Notes under the pieces: model-generated
Seen by the model: only the letters and a program-made list of their open reading frames with translations
Told to the model about the DNA's origin: nothing
The model's database searches: none
Made by a program: the position numbers and the translations under genes
Shown: piece by piece, positions 52,806 through 60,404 of the stretch
How positions within the stretch are numbered: the first letter of the stretch is position 1
Layout: each line of letters opens with the position of its first letter
From: Bacteroidales bacterium
GTDB lineage: Bacteria; Bacteroidota; Bacteroidia; Bacteroidales; P3
Assembly: GCA_017542345.1 (NCBI GenBank)
Contig: JAFXXI010000008.1
Coordinates: 1 to 64,000, forward strand
Reading direction: 5' to 3'
Length of the DNA: 64,000 nt

Positions 52806-53369
52806 ATGGCTGACAAAGCATTCATACACGAGAGTTCTTATGTAGACGAAGGCTGCACGATAGGCGAAGGCACCAAGGTGTGGCACTTCTGCCACATCCA
52901 GCGCGGCGCCGTGGTGGGCAAAAACTGCTCCCTCGGGCAGAACGTCAACATCGGCAACAATGTGCGCATCGGCAATGGCGTGCGCATACAGAACAACGTG
53001 TCGGTCTACGAGGGCGTCGAGATTGAGGACAATGTCTTCTGCGGCCCCTCGTGTGTCTTCACCAATGTGACCACTCCGCGCGCCCATTTTCCCGTGCATG
53101 GCGTCTATGCCAAGACCCTGATTAAGGAGGGGGCCTCGCTGGGAGCCAACAGCACTGTCGTCTGTGGCCACACGGTGGGCCGCTCGGCGCTGATTGCTGC
53201 TGGCGCCGTGGTAACCAGGGACGTGCCCGACTACGCCCTCATGGCCGGCGTCCCCGCCCGTCGCATCGGCTGGGTCTGCGAGTGCGGACGTCGCCTTGAC
53301 GACAGCCTCCGCTGCGAGTGCGGTCGCCAGTATGAACTAGACGGCGACACCCTGCGCATGAAACAATGA
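52806..53369 (+). CDS. Hexapeptide N-acetyltransferase (WbpD/WlbB-like)
   Basis: A 187-residue left-handed beta-helix protein. [53 protein letters not shown] and GPSCVFTNVTTPRAHFP match the acetyltransferases that make 2,3-diacetamido sugars (WbpD/WlbB). GASLGANSTVVCGHTVGRSALIAAGAVV is the catalytic stretch. The C-terminus carries two Cys pairs (CECGRRLDD and CECGRQYE) that look like a small zinc-ribbon tail. It may N-acetylate an amino sugar nucleotide; the aminotransferase partner is not in the window. Confidence 0.85.
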   Translation: MADKAFIHESSYVDEGCTIGEGTKVWHFCHIQRGAVVGKNCSLGQNVNIGNNVRIGNGVRIQNNVSVYEGVEIEDNVFCGPSCVFTNVTTPRAHFPVHGVYAKTLIKEGASLGANSTVVCGHTVGRSALIAAGAVVTRDVPDYALMAGVPARRIGWVCECGRRLDDSLRCECGRQYELDGDTLRMKQ

Positions 53370-53397
53370 TGCAATCCGACTCCAAAGTATACGGAAT

Positions 53398-55329
53398 ATG
53401 AATAAGCTTTTCAAGAAACTGGCATTCGTCCTGGTGAAGAGGTACCGCCACTCCACTGTCTCCCAGTGGGCTGTGCTCATGGCCGACATAGTGCTCTTCG
53501 TCTTGGCCTTCTTCATGAACGAGATACTCAACAACCACTTCCTGGCGGGTCCCCATGTTGCCCCGCTGTTGGTCAAGTTGGGCTTGTCGCTGATGGTGAC
53601 GCTGATCTTCTTCTTCATCACCGGCTCCTTCCGCGGTATCATCCGCCATGCGGGCATGAACGACATCCTCAAGGTGATGATTTCCACCGTCGGCCCGGCC
53701 GTGGTCTTCTTGCTCCTGTGGTACATCAACAACCACCTGAGCGACCCCAACCGCTTCGCCTCCGTCCTGCTTTCCTACCGCTCGACGGTCACCCTTTACG
53801 CCCTGCTGGCGGTCATGATGGTGATGTTGCGCCTTCTGCTGCAGCGCCTCTACAACGACTTCTTCCGCCGCCGCCGTCCCGCGGTCAATGTGGTTATCTA
53901 TGGCGCCGGCGCAGCAGGCATTATCGCTTACAACGCGCTGTCCCAGGACTTGAACATCGAATACCATGTCGAGGCGTTCATCGATGACGACATGTCCAAG
54001 GTCAACCAGGAACTCAACGGAGTTCCCGTCATGCGCGCACGCACCGTGATGAACGAAAAGTTCGTGAAGCAGAAGAATGTGACGCAGCTCATCATCGCCA
54101 TCCCCACCATCCGCATGATGCACAAGCAGGCCATCACCAACCGTGCCCTCGACCTTGGCCTCACCGTCAAGGCTGTACCCCACGTCAAGACATGGCTCAA
54201 CGGCTCCTTCTCGGCCAACCAGATCGAGGACATCAAGATTGAGGACCTGCTCGAGCGCGAGCCCATCCGCATGGACAATATCAACATCGTCCGCGAAGTG
54301 GTCGACAAAGTGGTGCTCGTCACCGGCGCCGCCGGCTCCATAGGCTCCGAAATCTGCCGCCAGCTCATACAGTACAAACCCACCAAGGTGGTCATGCTCG
54401 ACCAGGCCGAAAGCCCCATGTACGACCTTCAGTACGAACTTCGTAACACCTACAAGAACGACCTTGACCGCCTTGAATTCGTGATTGCCAACGTCAAGGA
54501 CCGCACCCGCATGGAGGAGGTCTTTGCCACCTACCGGCCCAACCTGGTCTACCACGCCGCGGCCTACAAGCACGTCCCCTTCATGGAGGAAAACCCCTAC
54601 GAGGCCGTCTATGTCAACGTCTTCGGCACCCGCAACCTGGCCGACCTCGCCATCAAGTACGGCGCCTACAAGTTCGTCATGGTCAGCACAGACAAGGCTG
54701 TCAACCCCACCAACGTCATGGGTGCTACCAAGCGCATGGCCGAAATCTACATCCAGAGCCGTTCCAACGAAACCACCCGCTTCGTCACCACCCGCTTCGG
54801 CAATGTGCTGGGTTCCAACGGTTCGGTCATCCCGCTCTTCAAAAAGCAGCTCGCCGCAGGCGGTCCCCTCACGGTCACCCATAAGGATATCATCCGCTAC
54901 TTCATGACCATCCCCGAGGCCTGCAACCTCGTGCTCGAGGCCGGGGCCATGGGCGAGGGCGGCGACATCTTTGTTTTCGACATGGGCAAACCTGTCAAAA
55001 TCTATGACATGGCCCGCAAGATGATACAGCTCAGTGGTCTGCACAACATCGAAATCAAGGAGATAGGCCTCCGCCCAGGCGAGAAGCTCTACGAGGAGCT
55101 ACTGGCCACCAAGGAGAACAACATCCCCACCTACCACCCCAAGATCATGCGTGCCCAGGTACGTCGCTATCCGCTCGACGCCATCGACCGCGAATACAAC
55201 GAGCTGTGGGACATCCTCGGTGGACTGGACGACATGAAGATTGTCGGCAAGATGAAGTCCATCGTCCCCGAGTTCCGCTCCAACAACTCCGTCTACTGCC
55301 AGCTCGACGCCCCCGTCGCTGAGGCATAA
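53398..55329 (+). CDS. Membrane-bound nucleoside-diphosphate-sugar dehydratase (CapD/PglF/WbpM family)
   Basis: A 643-residue protein with four N-terminal helices (about 20-140), a first Rossmann domain (VVIYGAGAAGIIAYNAL) and a catalytic SDR domain (VLVTGAAGSIGSEICRQL, about residue 305). VSTDKAVNPTNVMGATKRMAE shows the Met-x3-Lys variant of the Tyr-x3-Lys motif that is typical of PglF-like 4,6-dehydratases, and ILGLRPGEKLYEEL-like LRPGEKLYEELLA is also family-specific. It would convert a UDP-HexNAc into a 4-keto-6-deoxy sugar. Last gene before the terminator at 55350. Confidence 0.95.
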   Translation: MNKLFKKLAFVLVKRYRHSTVSQWAVLMADIVLFVLAFFMNEILNNHFLAGPHVAPLLVKLGLSLMVTLIFFFITGSFRGIIRHAGMNDILKVMISTVGPAVVFLLLWYINNHLSDPNRFASVLLSYRSTVTLYALLAVMMVMLRLLLQRLYNDFFRRRRPAVNVVIYGAGAAGIIAYNALSQDLNIEYHVEAFIDDDMSKVNQELNGVPVMRARTVMNEKFVKQKNVTQLIIAIPTIRMMHKQAITNRALDLGLTVKAVPHVKTWLNGSFSANQIEDIKIEDLLEREPIRMDNINIVREVVDKVVLVTGAAGSIGSEICRQLIQYKPTKVVMLDQAESPMYDLQYELRNTYKNDLDRLEFVIANVKDRTRMEEVFATYRPNLVYHAAAYKHVPFMEENPYEAVYVNVFGTRNLADLAIKYGAYKFVMVSTDKAVNPTNVMGATKRMAEIYIQSRSNETTRFVTTRFGNVLGSNGSVIPLFKKQLAAGGPLTVTHKDIIRYFMTIPEACNLVLEAGAMGEGGDIFVFDMGKPVKIYDMARKMIQLSGLHNIEIKEIGLRPGEKLYEELLATKENNIPTYHPKIMRAQVRRYPLDAIDREYNELWDILGGLDDMKIVGKMKSIVPEFRSNNSVYCQLDAPVAEA

Positions 55330-55349
55330 CAACCGCGAAAGATACAAAT

Positions 55350-55388
55350 AGCCAACCGTCTGGTTTCAGTCGGTTGGCTTTTCTTGTA
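55350..55388 (+). terminator. Intrinsic terminator of the wza-capD operon
   Basis: AGCCAACCG (55350-55358) pairs perfectly with CGGTTGGCT (55371-55379) around a 12-base loop and is followed by TTTTCTTG. It starts 20 bases after the dehydratase stop codon. Confidence 0.88.
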
Positions 55389-55407
55389 TGGTGGTTAGGG
55401 CTTCCGG

Positions 55408-56292
55408 TCAACGCATCAGCGCCACGGTGCGGCGCAGGGTCTGACGTGTGCCTGTGGGGTCGAAAAGGGTGATCTGCAAGATGTACTGCCCACGGGGGAG
55501 CAGCGCGCCGTTGTCGTCGCGGCCGTCCCACGTCAGTGTGCCGTGGGTGCCCGGCAGGTCGTTGTTGAGCAGTTGGCACACCCGTGTGCCGCGCAGGTCG
55601 TAAAGCGCGGCAGTGGCCGTCAGGTCGCCACGGTCAAGCATATAGCTGATTTCCAGTTTGTCCTGGTAATCATCGCCGTCGGGAGAGAGCAGGGTGGAGG
55701 AGAAGGCGAGTGCGGTCTCCTCGACGAGGTATTCCGTACTCTGGGAGTTTTCGTAGCCCGGGGTGCCGTAGCCGACCGTCGAAGCGGCCGAGAACCAATT
55801 TGAAACATCGCCGGTTGGACGGTCGAAGCTGCGCCGCTCCAGACTGACGCCGGCCTTGTTGCGCAGCAGGCGGCTGTGCATGTCGGGCTGGTAGTCGAGA
55901 CGGTCGACGACAGTGCTGTCGGCGGTGGCCAGGATGACGCTGCCGCCGGTGTTGGGATAGGCGGGCAGCGGGCATTCCACTACCTTTGAGGGATATTTCA
56001 CGAAGAAACAGGCTGCTACCGAGGCGGCGTCCTTGGTCAGCACCACATAGTCGTGCGGCGCCACGGTGTGGGTCGGCAGTGCGTAGTGGCGTCCCAGCGA
56101 GTCGCCCACCCAGCGGACGATGTGATAGTCGGCGAGTTCAATGGCGGCGTCGCTGTTGTTGTACAGCTCCAGATACTCCGCCTCGCCGCTGGCGGGCTGA
56201 AACAGGAGCTCGTTGAGCAGCAGGGTACCCTGCTGGGCGCCTGCTGACGCAGCCGCCCAGCAGAGGATTATCGCTATGAGCCACCGTTTCAC
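55408..56292 (-). CDS. Secreted lamin-tail domain protein with FlgD-like C-terminus
   Basis: About 294 residues. The signal peptide starts VKRWLIAIILCWAAASAGA, which fixes a GTG start at 56292; a GTG 54 bases upstream is possible. Residues about 25-140 are a lamin-tail domain (LLLNELLFQPASGEAEYLELYNNSD, ELADYHIVRW, PHDYVVLTKD). The end (about 215-294) resembles the FlgD-type Ig domain: LFSTLLSPDGDDYQDKLEI, ALYDLRGTRVCQLL and WDGRDDNGALLPRGQYIL. Such domains are common in Bacteroidota secreted proteins. No type IX sorting tail follows. Function unknown. Confidence 0.8.
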   Translation of the reverse strand: MKRWLIAIILCWAAASAGAQQGTLLLNELLFQPASGEAEYLELYNNSDAAIELADYHIVRWVGDSLGRHYALPTHTVAPHDYVVLTKDAASVAACFFVKYPSKVVECPLPAYPNTGGSVILATADSTVVDRLDYQPDMHSRLLRNKAGVSLERRSFDRPTGDVSNWFSAASTVGYGTPGYENSQSTEYLVEETALAFSSTLLSPDGDDYQDKLEISYMLDRGDLTATAALYDLRGTRVCQLLNNDLPGTHGTLTWDGRDDNGALLPRGQYILQITLFDPTGTRQTLRRTVALMR

Positions 56293-56396
56293 GGTGAAAT
56301 AACGCAGTTTCCGTCCCGAATATTGTCCGCAGCACAATATTGGCACCTCGCCCTCGTTATTTTATATAATTAGAAATAATAATCAGCAATAGCAAT

Positions 56397-56903
56397 ATGA
56401 AACCTATCGTCAGCATCATCATGGGCTCGACCAGCGACCTGCCGGTCATGGAGAAAGCCTGTCAGTTCTTCGAGGAGATGGAGATACCGTTCGAGGTCAA
56501 CGCTCTGTCGGCTCACCGTACGCCCGGCGAGGTGAGCGAGTTTGCTCGCGAAGCTGCCGGGCGTGGCATCAAGGTCATCATCGCCGGTGCCGGCATGGCT
56601 GCCGCCCTGCCGGGCGTCATCGCCGCCGAGACGCCGCTGCCCGTCATCGGTGTGCCCATCAAAGGCTCCTGCCTCGAGGGTATGGACGCCACCCTGGCCA
56701 TCCTCCAGATGCCTCCGGGAATCCCCGTGGCTACGGTGGCCATCAACGGCGCCCAGAACGCCGCCATCCTGGCCCTGCAGATGCTCGCCCTCGGCGACGA
56801 GACGCTGATGCAGAAGCTGGTTGCCTACAAAGCGGGCCTCAAGAAGAAGATCGTCAAGGCCAACGAGGAGCTGGCCAAGTTGGAATACAAGTATAAGTGC
56901 TGA
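56397..56903 (+). CDS. purE: N5-carboxyaminoimidazole ribonucleotide mutase
   Basis: PurE, 168 residues. PIVSIIMGSTSDLPVMEKA, VNALSAHRTPGEVSEFA, VIIAGAGMAAALPGVIAAETPLPVIGVPIKG and MPPGIPVATVAINGAQNAAILA are the defining segments of class I PurE, which rearranges N5-CAIR to CAIR in purine synthesis. The upstream DNA (56347-56396) is AT-rich, with no clear TAnnTTTG box. It ends 14 bases before the LolA-like start. Confidence 0.98.
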   Translation: MKPIVSIIMGSTSDLPVMEKACQFFEEMEIPFEVNALSAHRTPGEVSEFAREAAGRGIKVIIAGAGMAAALPGVIAAETPLPVIGVPIKGSCLEGMDATLAILQMPPGIPVATVAINGAQNAAILALQMLALGDETLMQKLVAYKAGLKKKIVKANEELAKLEYKYKC

Positions 56904-56917
56904 AACAGGGCAGAGGC

Positions 56918-57562
56918 ATGAAGAGGGTCCTTCTGACAGCGGTGGCGGTCTTGCTGGCTGCGGTGGGTGCGCAGGCGCAGATACCCGCCGAGGTGACTGA
57001 GGTAATGAACCGTTGCCGCGCGGTGATGCACCATCCCGACGGGGTGGAGTACGAGATGCTCATGAAGACGACCATAGGGCCTGCCGCAGTGGGAACCATC
57101 CACTTTGCCTCAGCCAACAAGGGCGAGAAGATCAAGAGCAAGATAACGACCGTGATGAATGATGAGCTGGTTGTCCTTGAGTCGGGCTTCGACGGCACAC
57201 AGGCATGGGAAATCAGCCATTCGTCGAAGGGCGACACCATCCGCATCACCAACACCACCCAGCAGAAAAAAAAGTCCAAACTCCTTGAGCTGGACATGGA
57301 CAAGAAGTACAAGAAGGCCAAGATAAAGGTCAAGGACGACTGCTATGAGATTGACTTCTCAAACCCGGTGGACAAGAAGTCGGAGGCCAAAAACACGACG
57401 CTCAAGGTGGCCAAGAAGAGCTTCATCTTCCGCGAGATGGAGACCAAGGTAAAAACCGCCAAGCTTTCCGTCACCCTTACCAAACTCAAGGTGGGCGTGA
57501 AAGACGACAGCTTCGCGCTCGACCTGGACAAGTATCCGGGGGCGGTGGTCATCAGGGAATAA
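56918..57562 (+). CDS. LolA-like periplasmic protein
   Basis: A 214-residue protein with a signal peptide (MKRVLLTAVAVLLAAVGAQA). The ATG at 56918 is chosen; an ATG-less reading from 56897 overlaps purE and lacks support. The mature part is beta-rich (GVEYEMLMKTTIGPAAVG, VLESGFDGTQAWEI, AKIKVKDDCYEIDFSNP), as in the LolA/outer-membrane lipoprotein-sorting fold. LolA carries lipoproteins to the outer membrane, but this may be a family variant with another cargo. It lies 21 bases before the deaminase gene. Confidence 0.7.
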   Translation: MKRVLLTAVAVLLAAVGAQAQIPAEVTEVMNRCRAVMHHPDGVEYEMLMKTTIGPAAVGTIHFASANKGEKIKSKITTVMNDELVVLESGFDGTQAWEISHSSKGDTIRITNTTQQKKKSKLLELDMDKKYKKAKIKVKDDCYEIDFSNPVDKKSEAKNTTLKVAKKSFIFREMETKVKTAKLSVTLTKLKVGVKDDSFALDLDKYPGAVVIRE

Positions 57563-57583
57563 GTGAAATAAACAAAGAACAAT

Positions 57584-58612
57584 ATGATAACCATAGGCAT
57601 CACAGGGACATTGGGCGCCGGCAAGGGCACCATCGTCGACTATCTGGTAAAGAACAAGGGCTTTGTGCACTACAGCGTGCGTGCGTTCCTCACCGAGGAA
57701 ATCAAGCGGCGCGGGCTGGAGGTGAACCGCGACACCATGACGATGGTGGGCAACGAGTTGCGTGCCGCACACACGCCGTCGTGGATTGTGGAGCAGCTCT
57801 ATGAGCAGGCCTCGGCCTCGGGCTGCAACTGCATTATCGAGAGTGTGCGCACCCCTGGCGAGGTGGCGGCCCTGCGCGGTAAGCCCAATTTCTATCTCTT
57901 CGCCGTCGACGCCGACCCCAAGGTGCGCTACGAGCGTGCCGTGCTGCGCGGAAGCGAGACCGACCACGTCTCCTATGAGACCTTCATCGCCAACGAGCAG
58001 CGCGAGATGGACAACGACGACCCCAACAAGCAGAACCTCGGCGTCTGCATCCGCGAGGCCGACTTCCGCTTCGACAACGGCGGTTCGTTCGAGGACTTGC
58101 ACCGTCAGGTGGAGGAGGTGCTGAAGCAGATCACCTACCACCGCCCCTCGTGGGATGAATACTTTATGGAGCTGGCCAATGCCGCCGCCCGCCGCGCCAC
58201 CTGCGACCGCGGCCGCTCAGGCTGCGTCATCGTCAAGGACAAGCAACTGCTGGTGACGGGCTATGTGGGGTCGCCCGCTGGCTTGCCGCACTGCGACGAG
58301 GTGGGCCATCTCTTCCGCAAGACCATCGATGCCGACGGACATATTTCGACCCACTGCGTCCGCACCGTGCATGCCGAGCAGAACGCCATCTGCCAGGCGG
58401 CCCGCCGCGGTATCTCCCTCGACGGCGCCACGCTCTACTGCCGCATGACGCCTTGCCGCACCTGCGCCATGCTTATCATCAACTGCGGCATCAAGCGCGT
58501 GGTATGCGAACGCAAATACCATGCTGGTGCCGAGAGCGAGGAGCTCTTCCGTCAGGCCGGCATCCAGCTGGAGTTCTTCCACGACGAGGTGCAGCAATAT
58601 GCCAACCAATGA
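57584..58612 (+). CDS. P-loop kinase-like domain fused to dCMP deaminase
   Basis: A 342-residue two-domain protein. Residues about 1-185 form a P-loop NTPase of the nucleoside-kinase type (GTLGAGKGT, residues 8-16; ESVRTPGEVAAL; LFAVDADPKVRYERAV). Residues about 190-342 form a zinc deaminase: the HAEQN motif at residue 263 and PCRTC at 290-294. dCMP deaminase gives dUMP for thymidylate synthesis. The same PLN-deaminase order occurs in the anti-phage protein AvcD, which is longer. There is no sRNA-like gap upstream; only 21 bases separate it from the LolA-like gene, and it overlaps the next gene by four, so a housekeeping role is quite possible. Confidence 0.85.
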   Translation: MITIGITGTLGAGKGTIVDYLVKNKGFVHYSVRAFLTEEIKRRGLEVNRDTMTMVGNELRAAHTPSWIVEQLYEQASASGCNCIIESVRTPGEVAALRGKPNFYLFAVDADPKVRYERAVLRGSETDHVSYETFIANEQREMDNDDPNKQNLGVCIREADFRFDNGGSFEDLHRQVEEVLKQITYHRPSWDEYFMELANAAARRATCDRGRSGCVIVKDKQLLVTGYVGSPAGLPHCDEVGHLFRKTIDADGHISTHCVRTVHAEQNAICQAARRGISLDGATLYCRMTPCRTCAMLIINCGIKRVVCERKYHAGAESEELFRQAGIQLEFFHDEVQQYANQ

Positions 58613-59130
58613 GTGACACTGCCTCGCAGACATCGGAATTCTTAAAAGACTGCATGGCAGCAGCGGTGATAAAGCTGCTGGAGCAGTGGACGCTCGACAA
58701 GATACAGGTGAAGCAGATCTGCGATGCCAGCGGCTACCACCGTGCATCATGGTTCCGCGCCTTCCGTTCGAAGAGCGAGGCTGTCACTTACCACATGGTG
58801 CGCCTGTGGCAGCTCTACAGCGAGCGGCACGGCTTGGAAGGGCACGACGACTGGGTTATTGACAATGCCGAGTCCTTCTTTCAATACAACTACGAGATAC
58901 GCGATACCCTGCGGCTGCTCTACCGTCGCGGGTTGATGAAAGAGTTGGCCGACTCGTTTACCGCCACGTTGCACGACCACCACATCACCGACCCCGATCG
59001 CGCTTACCGCACCGCCATGTTCGCCTTCTCTCTTTACGGAATTCTGCGCGAGTGGATAATCCGCGACTTCGACCAGCCGCCCGAGGTGATGGCTCGCATC
59101 GTGCGCGACACCATAGCCAGTATGTTATGA
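58609..59130 (+). CDS. TetR-family-like transcriptional regulator
   Basis: A 173-residue protein. The N-terminal 65 residues form a TetR-type DNA-binding domain (AAVIKLLEQWTLDKIQVKQICDASGYHRASWFRAFRSKSEAVTYHMV), with a helix-turn-helix at DKIQVKQICDASGYHRASWF. The all-helical remainder (ESFFQYNYEIRDTLRLLYRRG) resembles the ligand domain. The start is the ATG at 58609, overlapping the deaminase stop by four bases, so it may regulate the operon or a nearby gene. Ligand unknown. Confidence 0.85.
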   Translation: MSDTASQTSEFLKDCMAAAVIKLLEQWTLDKIQVKQICDASGYHRASWFRAFRSKSEAVTYHMVRLWQLYSERHGLEGHDDWVIDNAESFFQYNYEIRDTLRLLYRRGLMKELADSFTATLHDHHITDPDRAYRTAMFAFSLYGILREWIIRDFDQPPEVMARIVRDTIASML

Positions 59131-59168
59131 TACTCTGACCCCAATCGGTCGCATTTCCCCTTGCGCCC

Positions 59169-59199
59169 TTTGTCACTTTAGGCAAAGGGTGTATTTTTG
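59169..59199 (+). promoter_or_regulatory. Promoter of the outer-membrane barrel gene
   Basis: TTTG (59169-59172), exactly 19 bases, then TATTTTTG (59192-59199), matches the Bacteroidota promoter. Transcription should start near 59204, about 43 bases before the ATG at 59247. Confidence 0.85.
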
Positions 59200-59246
59200 C
59201 ATCCGTAATCACATAATGTGAAGTTAATCTAAAATACTCAGTAACA

Positions 59247-59909
59247 ATGAAGAAAACAATCGCAGTTGTCGCCTGCGTAGCGGCTATGTTCGTTGCAGGC
59301 AAAGCAAACGCCCAGCTGGGCATCAATGTGGGCTACGCCCCCGTTACCCTCTCTACCGCCACCACCGTTGGCAACACTACAACCAACACCACCTTCGAGA
59401 TGGACGGCTTCTTCGCCGGAGTGACCTACAACTATGGCTTCGGCAAAAATCTTGGTTTGGCATTCGGTCTGCAAGGCCGTTACAACACCAAGACCACGAC
59501 CGGCAATGTCAATGTTATTGTGGCTAGCGCCAATGAAAAGAGCACCACCACACAGATGCTTTTCGATGTGCCCGTGCTGATTAACTACAGCCTTCCCATC
59601 GGCAGCGATATCAAACTGACCGCCTTCGCCGGCCCCGCCTTCAGCTTTGCTATCTACGGCAACAAGCACGTTACCACAACCACCACAGTTCTCAGCAACA
59701 CTAGCACTACGGAGAACGACTATCCCATGTATGATGACAACAGCACCAACAGCCGCTTTGACCTCGCTGCCGCCTTCGGCCTCCAGTTCCAGTACACCAA
59801 CTTCCGCCTCTTTGGTGGCTACCGCATCGGACTGACCGACCTCGACACCAGAGACAACATCAAAACTACCAGCGCCGGCCTCTTTGTCGGACTGGGATAC
59901 AACCTCTAA
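59247..59909 (+). CDS. Outer-membrane beta-barrel protein
   Basis: A 220-residue protein with a signal peptide (MKKTIAVVACVAAMFVAGKANA) and an alternating-residue barrel: LGINVGYAPVT, FEMDGFFAGVTYNYGFGKNLG, LAFGLQGRYNTKT and the final AGLFVGLGYNL, which ends in Leu rather than the usual aromatic. It resembles the small Bacteroidota OMP_b-brl family. Function is not known beyond outer-membrane location. A terminator follows closely. Confidence 0.88.
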   Translation: MKKTIAVVACVAAMFVAGKANAQLGINVGYAPVTLSTATTVGNTTTNTTFEMDGFFAGVTYNYGFGKNLGLAFGLQGRYNTKTTTGNVNVIVASANEKSTTTQMLFDVPVLINYSLPIGSDIKLTAFAGPAFSFAIYGNKHVTTTTTVLSNTSTTENDYPMYDDNSTNSRFDLAAAFGLQFQYTNFRLFGGYRIGLTDLDTRDNIKTTSAGLFVGLGYNL

Positions 59910-59949
59910 TCCTTATTTAGAGGCAGAAATCTTTCATAATGGGTAAATG

Positions 59950-59983
59950 AAAAAGCCGTCCCAACAAGGACGGCTTTTTTTTT
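59950..59983. terminator. Bidirectional terminator between barrel gene and ferredoxin
   Basis: AGCCGTCC (59954-59961) pairs with GGACGGCT (59968-59975) around a six-base loop. On the plus strand nine Ts follow; on the minus strand five Ts follow. It serves the convergent barrel and ferredoxin genes. Confidence 0.9.
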
Positions 59984-60001
59984 GCTTCAATCTGTGAGCG
60001 A

Positions 60002-60169
60002 TTAACCCTCCTGGATAGCACCGGTGGGGCAAGCGCCAGCGCAGGTACCGCAGCTAACGCAAGCGTTCTCGTCGATCTTGTAGATGTCGCCTTCGCTGAT
60101 AGCTCCGACGGGGCACTCATCGATGCAGGTGCCGCAAGCAACACAGATGTCAGTGATTTTGTAAGCCAT
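60002..60169 (-). CDS. 2[4Fe-4S] ferredoxin
   Basis: A 55-residue protein, short enough to be overlooked. Two CxxCxxCxxxCP motifs occur: ICVACGTCIDECPVGAI and ACVSCGTCAGACPTGAI, typical of clostridial-type ferredoxins that carry electrons at low potential in anaerobes. The ATG is at 60169 and the TAA at 60002-60004. Promoter TTTTG-19-TACTTTTG lies upstream and a shared terminator downstream, so it is a single-gene transcription unit. Confidence 0.97.
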   Translation of the reverse strand: MAYKITDICVACGTCIDECPVGAISEGDIYKIDENACVSCGTCAGACPTGAIQEG

Positions 60170-60222
60170 TTTCTTTTTTGTTTAGGATTAATATTGCAAT
60201 ATTTTTGCTTTGAAAGCGACTG

Positions 60223-60254
60223 CAAAAGTACTAACTTTTTGCGACATAGCAAAA
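60223..60254 (-). promoter_or_regulatory. Promoter of the ferredoxin gene
   Basis: TTTTG (60254-60250), exactly 19 bases, then TACTTTTG (60230-60223) on the minus strand. Transcription should start near 60218, some 49 bases ahead of the ATG. Confidence 0.85.
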
Positions 60255-60404
60255 TTATATCACCACTTTTGGTGAGTATGCCCATGTATCGTATTGAATA
60301 TTAGTGGCATCCGTGTGTCCGTTTTTTGCCTCTGGGGTTCCCGTAACACCACCATTCGGATACCTGGAGTGCAATTTAATCAGCATTTTGGCGTTAGTTG
60401 GAAT

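Noticed and set aside
53239..55044. Long minus-strand reading frame opposite the CapD/PglF gene
   Set aside because: Composition is Gly/Asp/His-rich with no domain, as expected of an antisense frame.
60294..60404. Longer N-terminus for the metal permease
   Set aside because: The extension is not hydrophobic or conserved; the adjacent ATGs at 60405/60408 start directly before the first helix.
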